Below, piece after piece: positions 43,473 to 54,084 of a DNA stretch of 64,000 bases (positions are counted from its first letter, which is position 1; each line of letters opens with the position of its first letter). The notes beneath the pieces were generated by a model. It worked only from the letters and a program-made list of their open reading frames with translations. It made no database searches and was not told where the DNA came from. The stretch lies in contig NC_088654.1 of assembly GCF_964019385.1 (NCBI RefSeq), positions 14,331,100-14,395,099 on the forward strand. The letters are read 5' to 3'. The position numbers and the translations under genes were made by a program. The DNA comes from Sycon ciliatum. Its lineage: Eukaryota; Porifera; Calcarea; Leucosolenida; Sycettidae.

Positions 43473-43616
43473 CTACCAACTGTCAGATACTGATTGGGCT
43501 TTTAAGCCAAATTGGGCCTGATGCCAGTTTTCTTGGCGAGAAACTGTGGGAGCCTCAGAGCGCGAAAACCTGCACCCTGCTCCAAAGTTTGAATACATTT
43601 TTTTTTTTTTTTTTTT

Positions 43617-43907
43617 AATTTTATGACAGTCATGAAATTCTGCAACAGCAACATCCACAGAATGACCTGCGTATTAAAAAAAAGTATCACCGCCACTACC
43701 CATATGATTCCCCTGCAGAAGAACATGAATATGCAAGACTAGTGCCATTTTCTGCAAGAAAAGGCTTGCACATCAATGCGTATAATACGGTATTGAATTT
43801 GATATGATGCGCATGTAGAGGCGCTACATGTAGGCCATCATTTAGGGCATTCCATTGGTGACACAATTATTATAATAATAATATCCTTAGCAAAAAAACG
43901 AAAGAAA
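43617..43907. repeat. Repeat block, copy 2 (right part)
   Basis: Resumption of the block interrupted at 39037. Matches about 31653-31908, leading into the palindromic terminal element. Confidence 0.8.
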
Positions 43908-44367
43908 TTATAGCAATAAAAACTGCTTTATGGCAGTTTTCTAAAAAAAGTCATTGTGTTCTAGTCCATGGACCCCGTCTAAAAAGTAAGAAATTAACGA
44001 AATGTCATAGCCGAAAATTAAAATTTCACACAAAACCTCACAATAATCACAACACTTAAGGATCTTAGTTTAAAAAATACTGCTTTCAACATTTGTTTAG
44101 TCCGATCAAGAGTCCATCTTCTGGTCTGACACTTCACGGGAGGCTTGTACGTATACTGCGCCAACATGCATGAATAGGAAAAGGACCACGAGGGGAAACG
44201 GTCTTCTCGCAGTTCATCCTGTGTGTGATTATTGTGAGGTTTTGTGTGAAATATTAATTTTCGGCTATGACATTTCGTTAATTTCTTACTTTTAACTCGG
44301 AGTCCATGGACTAGAACACAATAACTTTTTTTAGAAAAGAGCCATAAAGCAGTTTTTATTGCTATAA
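43908..44367. mobile_element. Palindromic terminal element, copy 2 (460 bp)
   Basis: Same TTATAGCAAT...ATTGCTATAA ends and long arms as 31909-32316, with a longer centre. The 164-codon minus-strand frame over it is a by-product of the palindrome. Confidence 0.85.
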
Positions 44368-44615
44368 TGTCAGTTGCTCTGCAAGTGCAATCTATAAACG
44401 GTGCGAGGATCGCAGTGTCACGGTAATCAAAATCAATGCTCAGTATCTGTTGTGCGGTATTTTGGTCTAGGACCCACCTGGTTATTTCGGAGGAGCATTG
44501 GCAGAAGGTCAAGAGCTAAGACTTCTGGCCCAGAGGCATTTCGGCTCGTGAAGGCGCCTTGAATCAGACCGCATCACTCAACAGACTGAGTTTGTCGTTC
44601 AATTCACTTGCACGA
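44368..44615. other. Unassigned spacer
   Basis: No gene, repeat or RNA recognised between the palindromic element and the satellite. Confidence 0.5.
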
Positions 44616-45596
44616 CTATTCTTTCACCATTCTTTCACCATTCTTTCACCATTCTCTCACCATTCTTTCACCATTCTTTCACCATTCTTTGACCATTCTT
44701 TGACCATTCTTTGACCATTCTTTCACCATTCTTTCACCATTCTTTCACCATTCTTTCACCATTCTTTCACCATTCTTTCACCATTCTTTCACCATTCTTT
44801 CACCATTCTTTCACTATTCTTTGACCATTCTTTCACCATTCTTTCACCATTCTTTCACCATTCTTTCACCATTCTCTCACCATTCACCATTCTTTCACCA
44901 TTCTTTCACCATTCTTTCACCATTCTTTCACCATTCTTTCACCATTCTTTCACCATTCTTTCACCAATCTTTCACCATTCTTTCACCATTCTTTCACCAT
45001 TCTTTCACCATTCTTTCACCATTCTTTCACCGTTCTTTCACCATTCTTTCACCATTCTTTCACCATTCTTTCACCATTCTTTCACCATTCTTTCACCATT
45101 CTTTCACCATTCTTTCACCATTCTTTCACCATTCTTTCACCATTCTTTGACCATTCTTTCACCATTCTTTCACCATTCTTTCACCATTCTTTCACCATTC
45201 TTTCACCATTCTTTCACCATTCTTTCACCATTCTTTCACCATTCTTTCACCATTCTTTTACCATTCTTTCACCATTCTTTCACCATTCTTTCACCATTCT
45301 TTCACCATTCTTTCTCCATTCTTTCACCATTCTTTCACCATTCTTTCACCATTCTTTCACCATTCTTTTCTGCTTCTGGACAACATACTACTGTATAAGT
45401 ACCAATTTTCGCCATTCTTTCACCATTCTTTCACCAGTCTTTCACCATTCTTTCACCATTCTTTCACCATTCTTTCACCATTCTTTCACCATTCTTTCAC
45501 CATTCTTTCACCATTCTTTCACCATTCTTTCACCATTCTTTCACCATTCTTTCACCATTCTTTCACCATTCTTTCACCATTCTTTCACCATTCTTT
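44616..45596. repeat. 11-bp satellite, two arrays
   Basis: Arrays at 44616-45368 and 45412-45596, the same unit as 1-1000. They are separated by a 43-bp piece (TCTGCTTCTGGACAACATAC...CAATTTTCG) that is the beginning of the right flank at 45597. So the array edge was copied back into the array, as expected from unequal exchange or slippage. Confidence 0.95.
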
Positions 45597-45995
45597 TCTG
45601 TTTTTGGACAACATACTACTGTATAAGTACCAATTTTCGTTTGGAATTAACTTTCGCTATATCCGTTAGTGGCCACGGAATAACTAAAGTTCGTACCAAA
45701 GTAAATTTTTTTCTTAACTTTCGGGGGACAGACCTTGACCAAAAACCAAAATTAATACGTAGCAAGCCTGCTAGTGGAGCGATCTAACGAAAGATTTTGT
45801 GAATTTTTTTACTTATACAGAACTAAAACTCCCAATCAACCTAACCACTTATCGTCATCCTTCTCAGTACTCTCACTTAGCTGCCGCTCCAAAGTGAATA
45901 AGCTAGCTTAGCTTAGTCAGGTCTGTCACCAGTATTCTGCAGACATAATCTGCCTACGTTAAGCGTGGCTGACATACTGTCTGGACCGCTGAACT
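45597..45995. other. Satellite flank, shared with 1001-1400
   Basis: Nearly identical to 1001-1400. No gene. Confidence 0.8.
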
Positions 45996-46540
45996 TTGAT
46001 CCGCTCTGATAATCTACCAGAAAAAGGCTATGGCGGTGTTGCTACTCTTGTAGCTGACAGGTGGTTCTCCTCCATCAAGCGCCGGCTCGACCTTGAGCGC
46101 TGTGGATTGGAAGTGGTTTGGCTCGAATTGCGGCCAGTAACCTTTCCCTCACTTCTCCTCATCATCTGTGCTCTACTTACAGACCCCCTGATGACAGAAT
46201 CTCCCAAGTCCAGGCATTTAGTGAGCTCATAGAGGACTGTCTGTCAAGTATCAGCCTCGCCAATGCTGCGCCAGTACTAGCAGAAGACTTGAATGCTCGC
46301 CACTCAAACTGGTGTGCTAGTGACATCACGAATCATGCTGGAAGAGAGTTCCATTAACTCTTCTCTTGTTTTGGCCTTGAGCAAATGGTGACATCCCCCC
46401 CCCCCCCTGGCTTACCATCGTGTATTGACGTTGTACTCATGGATCATCCTCAACGGTTACCCTCTCTTGGTGCATCTGACCACGCACAGATCCTCAGTCA
46501 CTTCCTACTGCTTACTGATGCTGCTTATCGTACATGAGGA
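45996..46540 (+). pseudogene. LINE endonuclease fragment, uninterrupted copy
   Basis: Paralogue of 1401-1904 plus 4070-4146. YGGVATLV, YRPP and a GDLN core read as EDLNARHSNW, so the core Gly is lost. A C run is at about 46396-46407. It continues through LGASDHAQILSHFLLL without the insertion seen at 1905. Frameshifted and dead. Confidence 0.8.
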
Positions 46541-47104
46541 ACCTGCTGCAAACGGAAATCCAGCTGCAGCACCAGCAGAATCATAAATTACACCCACACT
46601 CATGATGACGTAACATCACGTCGAACCTTAGCAGCGATCGCGACAAAAATTACGCTATTACAGAGTTCACACTGACTTCGACGTTACCAAGCCTACTAGG
46701 AATATTTTGCCTAATTACCTGCTGTGCCCATAATGTGGTTCACAATACATGACCTTGTAATCGTGCGTGGATAATACGACCCATCAGCCACGCAACTTGA
46801 CCCAACGGCTTCCGCATTCAGTACAAAGTAGTGCACTTTCGCATGAAATACACACATCACACGTCTTATGAATGGCGCTGAATTAAACTTGTTCAGGTAC
46901 TAGGACAGTAGACATGTAGACATGTAGACGGCAACTTTCACCAATTTAAAGTAAGTCGATCTCAACGACAGTTTCGAATCGTTCATTCGAGAAGCGTAAT
47001 ATTTTCTTGGTGAAATCTCTTTGATACACAGTTGAACATAAGTTCAGACTAAATTTTAAAAGGATTTTATTTTTTAAAAGGATTTTATTTTGTTCGTTTG
47101 TAAG
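46541..47104 (+). other. TRIM-upstream sequence lacking the gypsy insertion
   Basis: Carries CACACTGACTTCGACGTTACC near 46665-46690, the unoccupied version of the gypsy target (GACTT once). The last about 180 bp match the proximal upstream region of the TRIM genes. Confidence 0.75.
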
Positions 47105-47248
47105 ATGCGGCCACCATGTGTATCCTGCTAAAATGGAGCAGAGAAAGCAGGAAAGCTTCTCAAGTGTCTTCACAAGATCTGCTTAGACTGTCTTCAGCAC
47201 AGTATTCAGCAAGATGGAAGGATACGCTGTTCCAAATGTCGACGCTCT
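47105..47248 (+). pseudogene. TRIM-like gene fragment cut by LINE C
   Basis: The first about 48 codons of the TRIM-like gene, MRPPCVSC followed at once by a TAA stop (codon 9, TGC TAA where functional copies have TGC AAA). The RING sequence otherwise continues (LLKCLHKICLDCL in the same frame with a few changes) until the poly(T) of LINE C at about 47250. The rest of the gene is not found beyond the LINE stack. Confidence 0.85.
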
Positions 47249-47536
47249 TTTTTTTTTTTTTATACGAAAGTCCACTATATATATTCCCGAATATGTGCGA
47301 GAAGTGGTGGCGGGGCCGGGCTGCTCTGCCGACCTCAAAGGTCTCGGCGTCTACGCAGACAAAGCGCGCCATAATGCAGTAAAACCATGTAGAGAGGAGG
47401 AAGAGGGGAAATGAATAATAGTGAGAAACAAGGACAATGGGTAGATGGTCGTGAGAGAAGCAGAGTGAAAGATAACGTCACATTGTGGTAAGGGGGGGGG
47501 GGGGAGGATGCTAGTGAGGCACTGGTCTAAACCGTT

Positions 47537-50421
47537 TCATAGGGCGTCGGTGGCTGCTTGCCAGTTCAGGTGCAGCAGATACTTGTTGCATTTTTCTTTG
47601 AATGATTGGAGCTGGCTGGGTTGCGGCCGTGCTGGTAGAATGGTCGCTGGTAGGCTGTTCCACAAGGGAATAATGCAGTCTGGGTAGGAACCCTGGAGGC
47701 TGCTACGAATGCGCACGGGCAGCGTCGACTTGAGCTGGAGCGGGTGGCAGTGGGCAGTCTCCGTGACTAACCTAGTGGATCGACCACCCACTGGGCGGGG
47801 ATTGGCTGGAGGTGGGAGGATGGGCTTCAGGGGGCTTGTTGTTGGAAGGTAAGACAGCTTGAACGTGAACGAAAGCGCAGCAACCAGTCGGCGGTGTTTC
47901 AGGCTGGGGAGCCAGGCGCCTGGGCCAATCACCTTCAGTGCCTTGTGCTGGATTTTGTCCAGTCTGGATGTACCTGACCCCATCCACACCAGGCAGCAGT
48001 ATTCCATTGTTGGCCGCACGAAGCCTTTGTAGACTGCCGTGCGGCCGCTGGAGTCCAACAGGGGCGCAACCTTTCTCAGGAAGTGTAGGCGTTGGGCAGC
48101 CTTTGAGGCCACGGCCCGGAGGTGTGCTGCGTAGGACAGTTGCGAGTCGAATGCTATGCCCAGAAGTTTAATTTCCTTCTCTTCAGGAACAGTCACTCCA
48201 TTGAAGAGCACTGGTGGGAACGCTGGGGGAGGCTTGCGGTGGTCGATGATGAGGGCCTGAGATTTGGATGGCTCGAAGGTGACCTTCCACTTGGAACCCC
48301 AGTGGGAGACGGCGTCCACAGCTTCCTGGAGTTGTGCTGCAGAGTCGGATATGCTGGCGGTGGCAGAGATGCACTGATACAGTGTCGTGTCATCTGCATA
48401 CGTGGCAAGCTCAGCACCAGCAGGCAGGGTGTCCTCGCAGTCATTTACGTACAGGAGGAATAACGTTGGTCCAAGGATGCTACCTTGTGGTACCCCTGCT
48501 TGGATATGGTGCAGGGAGGACTCTTGGCCGCCCACAACAGCCTGCAGGCGCCGGTTGTGCAGGTAGCTTTCCAGCCATCCGAGAAGCGTGCCGTCTAGAC
48601 CGTACACGGAAGCCTTATGCAGCAGGCCAGCATGGCTGACTTTATCAAAGGCGCCTGCTATGTCTATCGCCAAAACATGGGCGGCTCCTCCTAGGCCGGC
48701 TGCTCGGGACCATTCACAGTGGAGCTTGGTTAAGACGTCGGCTGTGCTCAGGCCCTTTCTGAACCCGAACTGTTTCGCAGAGATGACATTGTGGGACTCC
48801 ACGAAACTGGTTATCTGACGATTGACAATTGTTTCCATCACTTTGGATATGATAGACAGCAGAGACACAGGTCTGTAGTGTTGAGGCAGGTTCTTGGATT
48901 TCTTCTTGTGAATGGGTGTGACTCTAGCTGTCTTCCAGGATGTCGGCATAACCATGCTGTAGAAGCTAAGGGAGAACAGTTTGGAGAGTGGCTTACTTAG
49001 GGGGTCGGCACACATCTTCAGAACTCGCGCGGGAATGCTATCCGGTCCAGTAGCTTTCGATGCATTTAGGCGCCGGAGTTCTCTCTTGACAGTGGCAGGG
49101 CGGAACCGAACCGTTGAGAGCTTTTCAGCCGTGCGCTGAGCAACGTGGGGGAAATCAGTCGCTGGTTGGTTGGCGGGGAAGTCGTCGGCGCCCAGGCTGC
49201 ACTTTGAGGCGAAATACTGCCCAAAACACTCAGCTTTTTCGGCATTCGATACGCATTCCAAACCAGGCTGCGGCGTAAGAGTTGGGATGGATGTGTTTCT
49301 GCTGCTGCCACCTGCTTGCTTGATGGTAGACCACCACGAGCGGTCACTGAGGCTAGCTTTGGAGAGCTTAGTACGCAGGGTAGCCACACCTTGGCATGCT
49401 GGAGGATGTCATTACAACGTAGAGTGGCTGCTGAGGCTGTCTGCCGCGCTGCTGTTGACTTCTGCCGTCTGGCAGTAGCCCAAGCCCTCTCTTTTGCTTT
49501 TATGGCATCCGTGGACTCAGGGGTCCACCAAGCTGGATCCGTCGGCCGGGATGTGAGTTGCCGGGATGGGATGAAACGTGACATACCCTGGAGAATAACT
49601 TCGGTGATGTTGGCGCACGACTCATCAGCGCTGGTGGTGAAGGCAGTTGACCAGTCATAGGCTAGGAAAAAGTGACAGAGGCGGTTCCAGTCTGCTTGGT
49701 TGTACCGCCAGACAGTGCGTGTGGTTTTTGGTTCACGGAACGCAGAGATAGGGAAGTCCATGGTGAGGACAGCGTGGTCAGAGGACCCCAGTGGGGCATG
49801 GCATTTCACCTGAACCGGTTCACTGAAGTCAGACATCACAAGGTCCAGGGTGTTGTCTCCACGTGTGGGGATGTTGACATGTTGCTCCAGGCCATGAACA
49901 TAGCAGAGTTCCTCGGCTGCTTCTCCTGCCGAGGTAGTCTTGGTGCTCCCTAGCCATGCTGCATTGTGGACATTGAAGTCCCCTGCGAGGATAACATAGT
50001 CACCGTGGCTGCGGGCCTCATCTAGGTGGGTATCAAGGTATTCGATCAGCTCGGTGTCTGTCCCGGCTGTGGAGCCTGATCGGTAGAGTGCACAGATAAC
50101 AATCTTGGACCGGCTAGCTGTTGATACAGATATCTATATCACTTCGTGGTGTTCCGTGCTGAACCGGTCCAGGTGCTGGAAGGCCATGTCTGATTTCACC
50201 CAGATGGCAACTCCGCCTCCATGAGCGTTTCTGTCATGTTGGATTGGGGGAGCGTATCCGGACAGACAGACCTCACTGTCAGTGACCTTTGCGGTTGAGA
50301 ATTTTGTCTCCGTAACAGCGATGACATCAGGTGAGGAGCACTTTGCAACATGTGCAAGTTCACCAAGCTTTGACTTTAGGCCAAAAGCATTGGTGAGTAG
50401 GAGCCTGAGGAAGCGCTTCAT
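47537..50421 (-). pseudogene. LINE C ORF2: endonuclease-RT with stop and frameshift
   Basis: Starts MKRFLRLLLTNAFGLKSKLGELAHVA at 50421, a close relative of LINE A ORF2. Endonuclease motifs TETKFS and GGGVAIWVKSDMAFQHLD are visible. An in-frame TAG lies at 50134-50136, after which the same frame continues through SSDHAVLTMDFP to 49066. A frameshift near 49390-49480 moves to frame 47537-49387. That frame holds an intact-looking RT: YRPVSLLSIISKVMETIV, QFGFRKGLSTADVL, AIDIAGAFDKVSH, GVPQGSILGPTLFLLYVNDCEDTLP, TYADDTTLY. The start codon overlaps the ORF1 stop as ATGA. Not functional as it stands. Confidence 0.88.
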
Positions 50422-50618
50422 TGGTGACCATGTAGGTCATGTTGTGGCGCAGATCCGTTTGATCTCTTCAGGTCTCCAGCCTCTGGTGGGGAGAGGTGGG
50501 AGTTTCTCCGTTTTTGGCCACCAGGCAGTGGAGTGGAGATGATGTCTGCCGGTGGTGGTGGCGGCGGTGGTGGCGGCGGCGGCGGCGGGGAGGAGGTTGA
50601 GCCCTGCTGCTGTTGTTG

Positions 50619-50619
<1 letters not shown>
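50418..50619 (-). pseudogene. LINE C ORF1, C-terminal end
   Basis: Encodes polyGln, GSTSS, a run of 13 prolines (GGC/GGT repeats on the plus strand) and ADIISTPLPGGQKRRNSHLSPPEAGDLKRSNGSAPQHDLHGHQ before a TGA that overlaps the ORF2 ATG. The remainder of ORF1 lies beyond LINE A at 61405-62303. Confidence 0.8.
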
Positions 50620-50652
<33 letters not shown>

Positions 50653-50967
50653 TGATCACAGCTCAAAGGCAAAGACAAAAAATTGCATAGTGGGAGCATA
50701 GTGATGGTGAGGCTTTTTGCCCTCAGCCGACCTGAGGTCTCGACGTCATGGGGACATAAAACGCACCAAAAAAAGAAGAAAAATGAAAGGAGTGACAGGT
50801 ACATGATACGAAATGTTAGGAGGAGAGACAGTACATTAGAAGGAGGGGAATGATAAGACAGACAGTGCTAGGAGGAGAAGGAGAGAAAAGAAGAACAGAC
50901 GTTATTGGGAATAGTATGTGGAGCGGAATTTGGAAGTCATGGGGTGAGGCAGATATGATGCTGATGA

Positions 50968-53838
50968 TCAGAGATGGTCATGTGCCCACGACCAGTCGTT
51001 GGTCTTCAAATAGCGGTTGGCTGCAACTTTGAAGTGTTGCAAGTTCTTGGTGCAGAAAGGACCAGAGAAGACTCCGGCGGGCAGCTGGTTCCAGATGGGG
51101 ACAACTGCGTGAGGGTAGGCTCGACACAGGTTGTTTCGGGAACGGATTGGAAGTTCATTGGCCAGTTGGTGTGCGTGAGCATTACATCTCTGGAATGTAC
51201 TACGGGTGGAGTGGACTGTTCGGTGTTGGGGCTGCTGGGGTGGCAGCATCCTCTGTAGAAGGGGATGCGCATCCGGACAATGCATCTTGTACAGGAGGCA
51301 AAGTGCTGCAACCATCCGACGAAGAGCAAGACTCGGCAGCCAACACATTGGGGCGATGGCACGGATGGCCCGGGCTTGCACACGGTCGAGTCTTGCAAGA
51401 TGGGATGGGGCCGCTCCCATCCAGACAATAGGGCAGTACTCCATCACTGGGCGCACAAAAGCATTGTAGGCTTGGATGCGACCGGGCACGTCTAGGAGGT
51501 GGAAAGCCTTACGCAAAGCACCAAGTCGCTGTGTTGCCCGGAGGGCTACGGTACGAAGGTGGCGCCGGAAGGTAAGCTGACCATCGAAACTGATGCCCAA
51601 GATATTGAGCTCCTCCTGTTCCATCACATTTGATCCGTTGAAGTCAATCGGTGGCATGTCCCATTGAGTGCGGTGGAAACTGACGGTCAGTGCCTGGGAT
51701 TTGGCTGGTTCAAATTTTATTTTCCATTCTTGACCCCAGCGGGAGATGTTGTTGACTGCTAGCTGGAGGGCTTGGGTGGTATCTTCTTGGGTGGTGGGGG
51801 TGATGTTGGCATACAGCGTAGTGTCGTCTGCGAACGAGGCTAGGTCAGCACCGGCTGATACGTGGTCCTCGCAGTCGTTCACGTACATGAGGAAGAGAGT
51901 CGGACCCAGAATACTGCCCTGGGGGACTCCAGCCTGAATTGGGAGCCTTGAGGATGTCTGGCCACAAATGACCACTTGAAGGTAGCGTTCACTGAGGTAG
52001 CTGCTGAGCCACTGGTGCAGTTGCCCACGCAGGCCGTATACGTCGGACTTGTGTAGCACACCGGGGTGTGATACGCGATCAAACGCACCGGCGATGTCAA
52101 TGGCGAGTATGCGTGCTGCGCCTTTCTCCCCGGCTGTATGCGGCCACTGGTGGTGGAGGCTGGTAAGGAGGTCGGCTGCACTATGACCATGGCGAAATCC
52201 AAACTGTCTGGTGGAGAAGACGTTGTTCGACTCGAGGAAATTTGTGATTGTTCTGTTGATGATTGTCTCCATCACCTTGGACAGAATACACAAGAGCGAA
52301 ACTGTACGGTAATTGGAGGGTAGAGACTTTGATTTCCGTTTGAATATAGGGACTATGTTGGCAATCTTCCATGTCTTGGGTTGTATCCCAGTTTGGAAGC
52401 ATTGGGTAAACAGTATGGAAAGCGGTTGCGCCAGTTCAGCAGAGCAGGCTTTCAACACTCGTGCCGGTATCCTATCTGGCCCGGTTGCCTTTGATGGGTT
52501 GAGCTGGCGAAGGGTGCGTTCAACAGCAGCGACGCGGAAACGGACGTCCGAAAGGGCCTGGTCAGTTCGAGGTCTGACATATGGGAATGGGGCGGACAGG
52601 TCATCTTGTGCGAGACTGCATTTGCTTGCAAAATAGCGAGCCATGCATTCTGCTTTGTCTGCACTGGCTGTGTACTCTCGTCCACCGGGATCACGTAATG
52701 TCGGAACAGATTGACTACGCCCATTGCCAGAGGCACGCTTGACGGTGCGCCACCAGTCACTGGGTGGCAGCTGCTTCTGTCTCAGTTTCGCCATGAAAGC
52801 ACTCTTGGCAGTTTTGAGACAGGCAATCGTTGAGAGCCGTGCATCTTGGTAGGTTGACTGCCGATCGTGGTCAGACTGGTCGTCTCTCAGGCACCTCCAT
52901 GCACGTCGTTTCCTCACTGTGGCAGCAGTGCACTCAGGGGTCCACCATGGAGGATCTGATGCTCGGGTTTTCAGAATTTTAGAGGGGATGAATCTCTTCA
53001 TACCCTCCAGGATCCTCTCTGAGATGCCAGTGCATGACAGGTCTGGATCAGTCCGAGCAATAGCTGCCCAATTGGTGGTTCTGAAGAAGTGACGGAGCCT
53101 GGCCCAATCAGCATGCTGATACCTCCATACTGTTCTTGATATGGGAGGCTCGCGTGATGCACGGATCTGGAAGTCAGCAAGTATACAGGCATGGTCAGAT
53201 TTGCCAAGAGGTGGCAAGACAGTAGCCAATGATTCTACGGGTAGGTCGGACATAATCAGGTCCAGTGTGTTTCGGCCACGCGTTGGTTGGTCGACTAGCT
53301 GCTCAAAACCGTGCATGTAGCACATGTCCTCTGCATGCTCGCCGGCTCTAGTTGTTCTGCTACTGTGGAGCCACTCTTGGTTATGTACATTGAAGTCTCC
53401 AGCAACTATCACAGCAGAGTTGCAGCAGGCTGTGGAGGTGAGGCCCCTGCAGATCACGTCGAAGATGCTGGTGTCTGTGTCTGAGCACGTTCCAGGATGG
53501 TATGCAGCACATATAGCCACAGGCCGGCCATTTGACAGTTTGACGTTTAGCCATACTAGCTCCTGGCCGAAGACATCAATGGTATCCAGTTCGTTCATGG
53601 CTAGCGTGGCCTTCACCCAAACTGCCACCCCGCCACCATGGCGGTTTCGGTCGCGTCTCAGAGGCTGGTAGTAGCCAGGGAGTGTCAACTCTGCTTGAGT
53701 CACAGCCTCTGACAGCTTAGACTCTGTTACTATGGCAACATCTGGGGATTCCGCATGGAGCACATGGCGGAATTCATCTAACTTACTCATTAGCCCAAAG
53801 GCATTTGTTACGAACAGTTTCAGGGTTTTGTTGGTCAT
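50968..53838 (-). CDS. LINE A ORF2: APE endonuclease + reverse transcriptase
   Basis: 956 codons, no lesions. The endonuclease occupies about 1-230: LFVTNAFGLMSKLDEFRHVL, TESKLSE, GGGVAVWVKATLAM, AGDFNVHNQEW, LDLIMSDLP, KSDHACILADF. RT at about 470-760: YRTVSLLCILSKVMETII, QFGFRHGHSAADLL, AIDIAGAFDRVSH, GVPQGSILGPTLFLMYVNDCEDHV, SFADDTTLYA. C-terminal tail: IQAYNAFVRPVMEYCPIVWMG and LCRAYPHAVVPIWNQLP. Its ATG (53836-53838) overlaps the ORF1 stop as TAATG, a layout known in other non-LTR elements to permit termination-reinitiation. Same family as LINE C. The gene itself is intact, although ORF1 is split upstream. Confidence 0.9.
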   Translation of the reverse strand: MTNKTLKLFVTNAFGLMSKLDEFRHVLHAESPDVAIVTESKLSEAVTQAELTLPGYYQPLRRDRNRHGGGVAVWVKATLAMNELDTIDVFGQELVWLNVKLSNGRPVAICAAYHPGTCSDTDTSIFDVICRGLTSTACCNSAVIVAGDFNVHNQEWLHSSRTTRAGEHAEDMCYMHGFEQLVDQPTRGRNTLDLIMSDLPVESLATVLPPLGKSDHACILADFQIRASREPPISRTVWRYQHADWARLRHFFRTTNWAAIARTDPDLSCTGISERILEGMKRFIPSKILKTRASDPPWWTPECTAATVRKRRAWRCLRDDQSDHDRQSTYQDARLSTIACLKTAKSAFMAKLRQKQLPPSDWWRTVKRASGNGRSQSVPTLRDPGGREYTASADKAECMARYFASKCSLAQDDLSAPFPYVRPRTDQALSDVRFRVAAVERTLRQLNPSKATGPDRIPARVLKACSAELAQPLSILFTQCFQTGIQPKTWKIANIVPIFKRKSKSLPSNYRTVSLLCILSKVMETIINRTITNFLESNNVFSTRQFGFRHGHSAADLLTSLHHQWPHTAGEKGAARILAIDIAGAFDRVSHPGVLHKSDVYGLRGQLHQWLSSYLSERYLQVVICGQTSSRLPIQAGVPQGSILGPTLFLMYVNDCEDHVSAGADLASFADDTTLYANITPTTQEDTTQALQLAVNNISRWGQEWKIKFEPAKSQALTVSFHRTQWDMPPIDFNGSNVMEQEELNILGISFDGQLTFRRHLRTVALRATQRLGALRKAFHLLDVPGRIQAYNAFVRPVMEYCPIVWMGAAPSHLARLDRVQARAIRAIAPMCWLPSLALRRMVAALCLLYKMHCPDAHPLLQRMLPPQQPQHRTVHSTRSTFQRCNAHAHQLANELPIRSRNNLCRAYPHAVVPIWNQLPAGVFSGPFCTKNLQHFKVAANRYLKTNDWSWAHDHL

Positions 53839-53882
53839 TACCGGCTTGGGGGTGCAAACGCATTGCCAACTGAGACAGGGTA

Positions 53883-54065
53883 TGTAACAGTTTTCCCCTG
53901 TTCTCTATAACTTTACACTCCCTCGCACCTCATGCGTCTTACGCCTGTCTATTAGCACCTTCATTGGCGCCATTGCCACATGTATACTATCACATTTTGC
54001 ATATAACTGGTCGAGGCACGCTCAACCAGGCCTCTTACTTTTCAAGTTTGATTAAACCTGTTACA
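53883..54065 (+). repeat. 5' LTR of intact gypsy element
   Basis: 183 bp; contains TATA-like CTATAACTT (about 53907) and GCATATAAC (about 53999). Reads the same as the 3' LTR. Confidence 0.93.
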
Positions 54066-54066
54066 C

Positions 54067-54084
54067 TGGTAGCAGAGGATGGTT
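54067..54084 (+). promoter_or_regulatory. Primer-binding site for initiator tRNA-Met
   Basis: TGGTAGCAGAGGATGGTT is exactly complementary to the 3' 18 nt (with CCA) of animal initiator tRNA-Met as I know it. It begins one base after the LTR. The gag start codon (54079-54081) is inside it. Confidence 0.88.

Larger units (their letters stand above)
39038..43616 (-). mobile_element. Intact two-ORF LINE (LINE E)
   Basis: A full-length-looking non-LTR element on the minus strand with two intact frames, an AAT tail (complement of about 39038-39059) and the short target repeat AATT (39034-39037 and 43617-43620). The paralogous uninterrupted site is at about 31650-31670. Its 5' end on the sense strand carries a run of 19 A (complement of 43598-43616) next to the target repeat. 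No lesions seen in either frame, so it may be competent. Confidence 0.9.

Noticed and set aside
44018..44512. 164-codon minus-strand frame
   Set aside because: Lies over a palindromic MITE; the frame is not kept in the other two copies.
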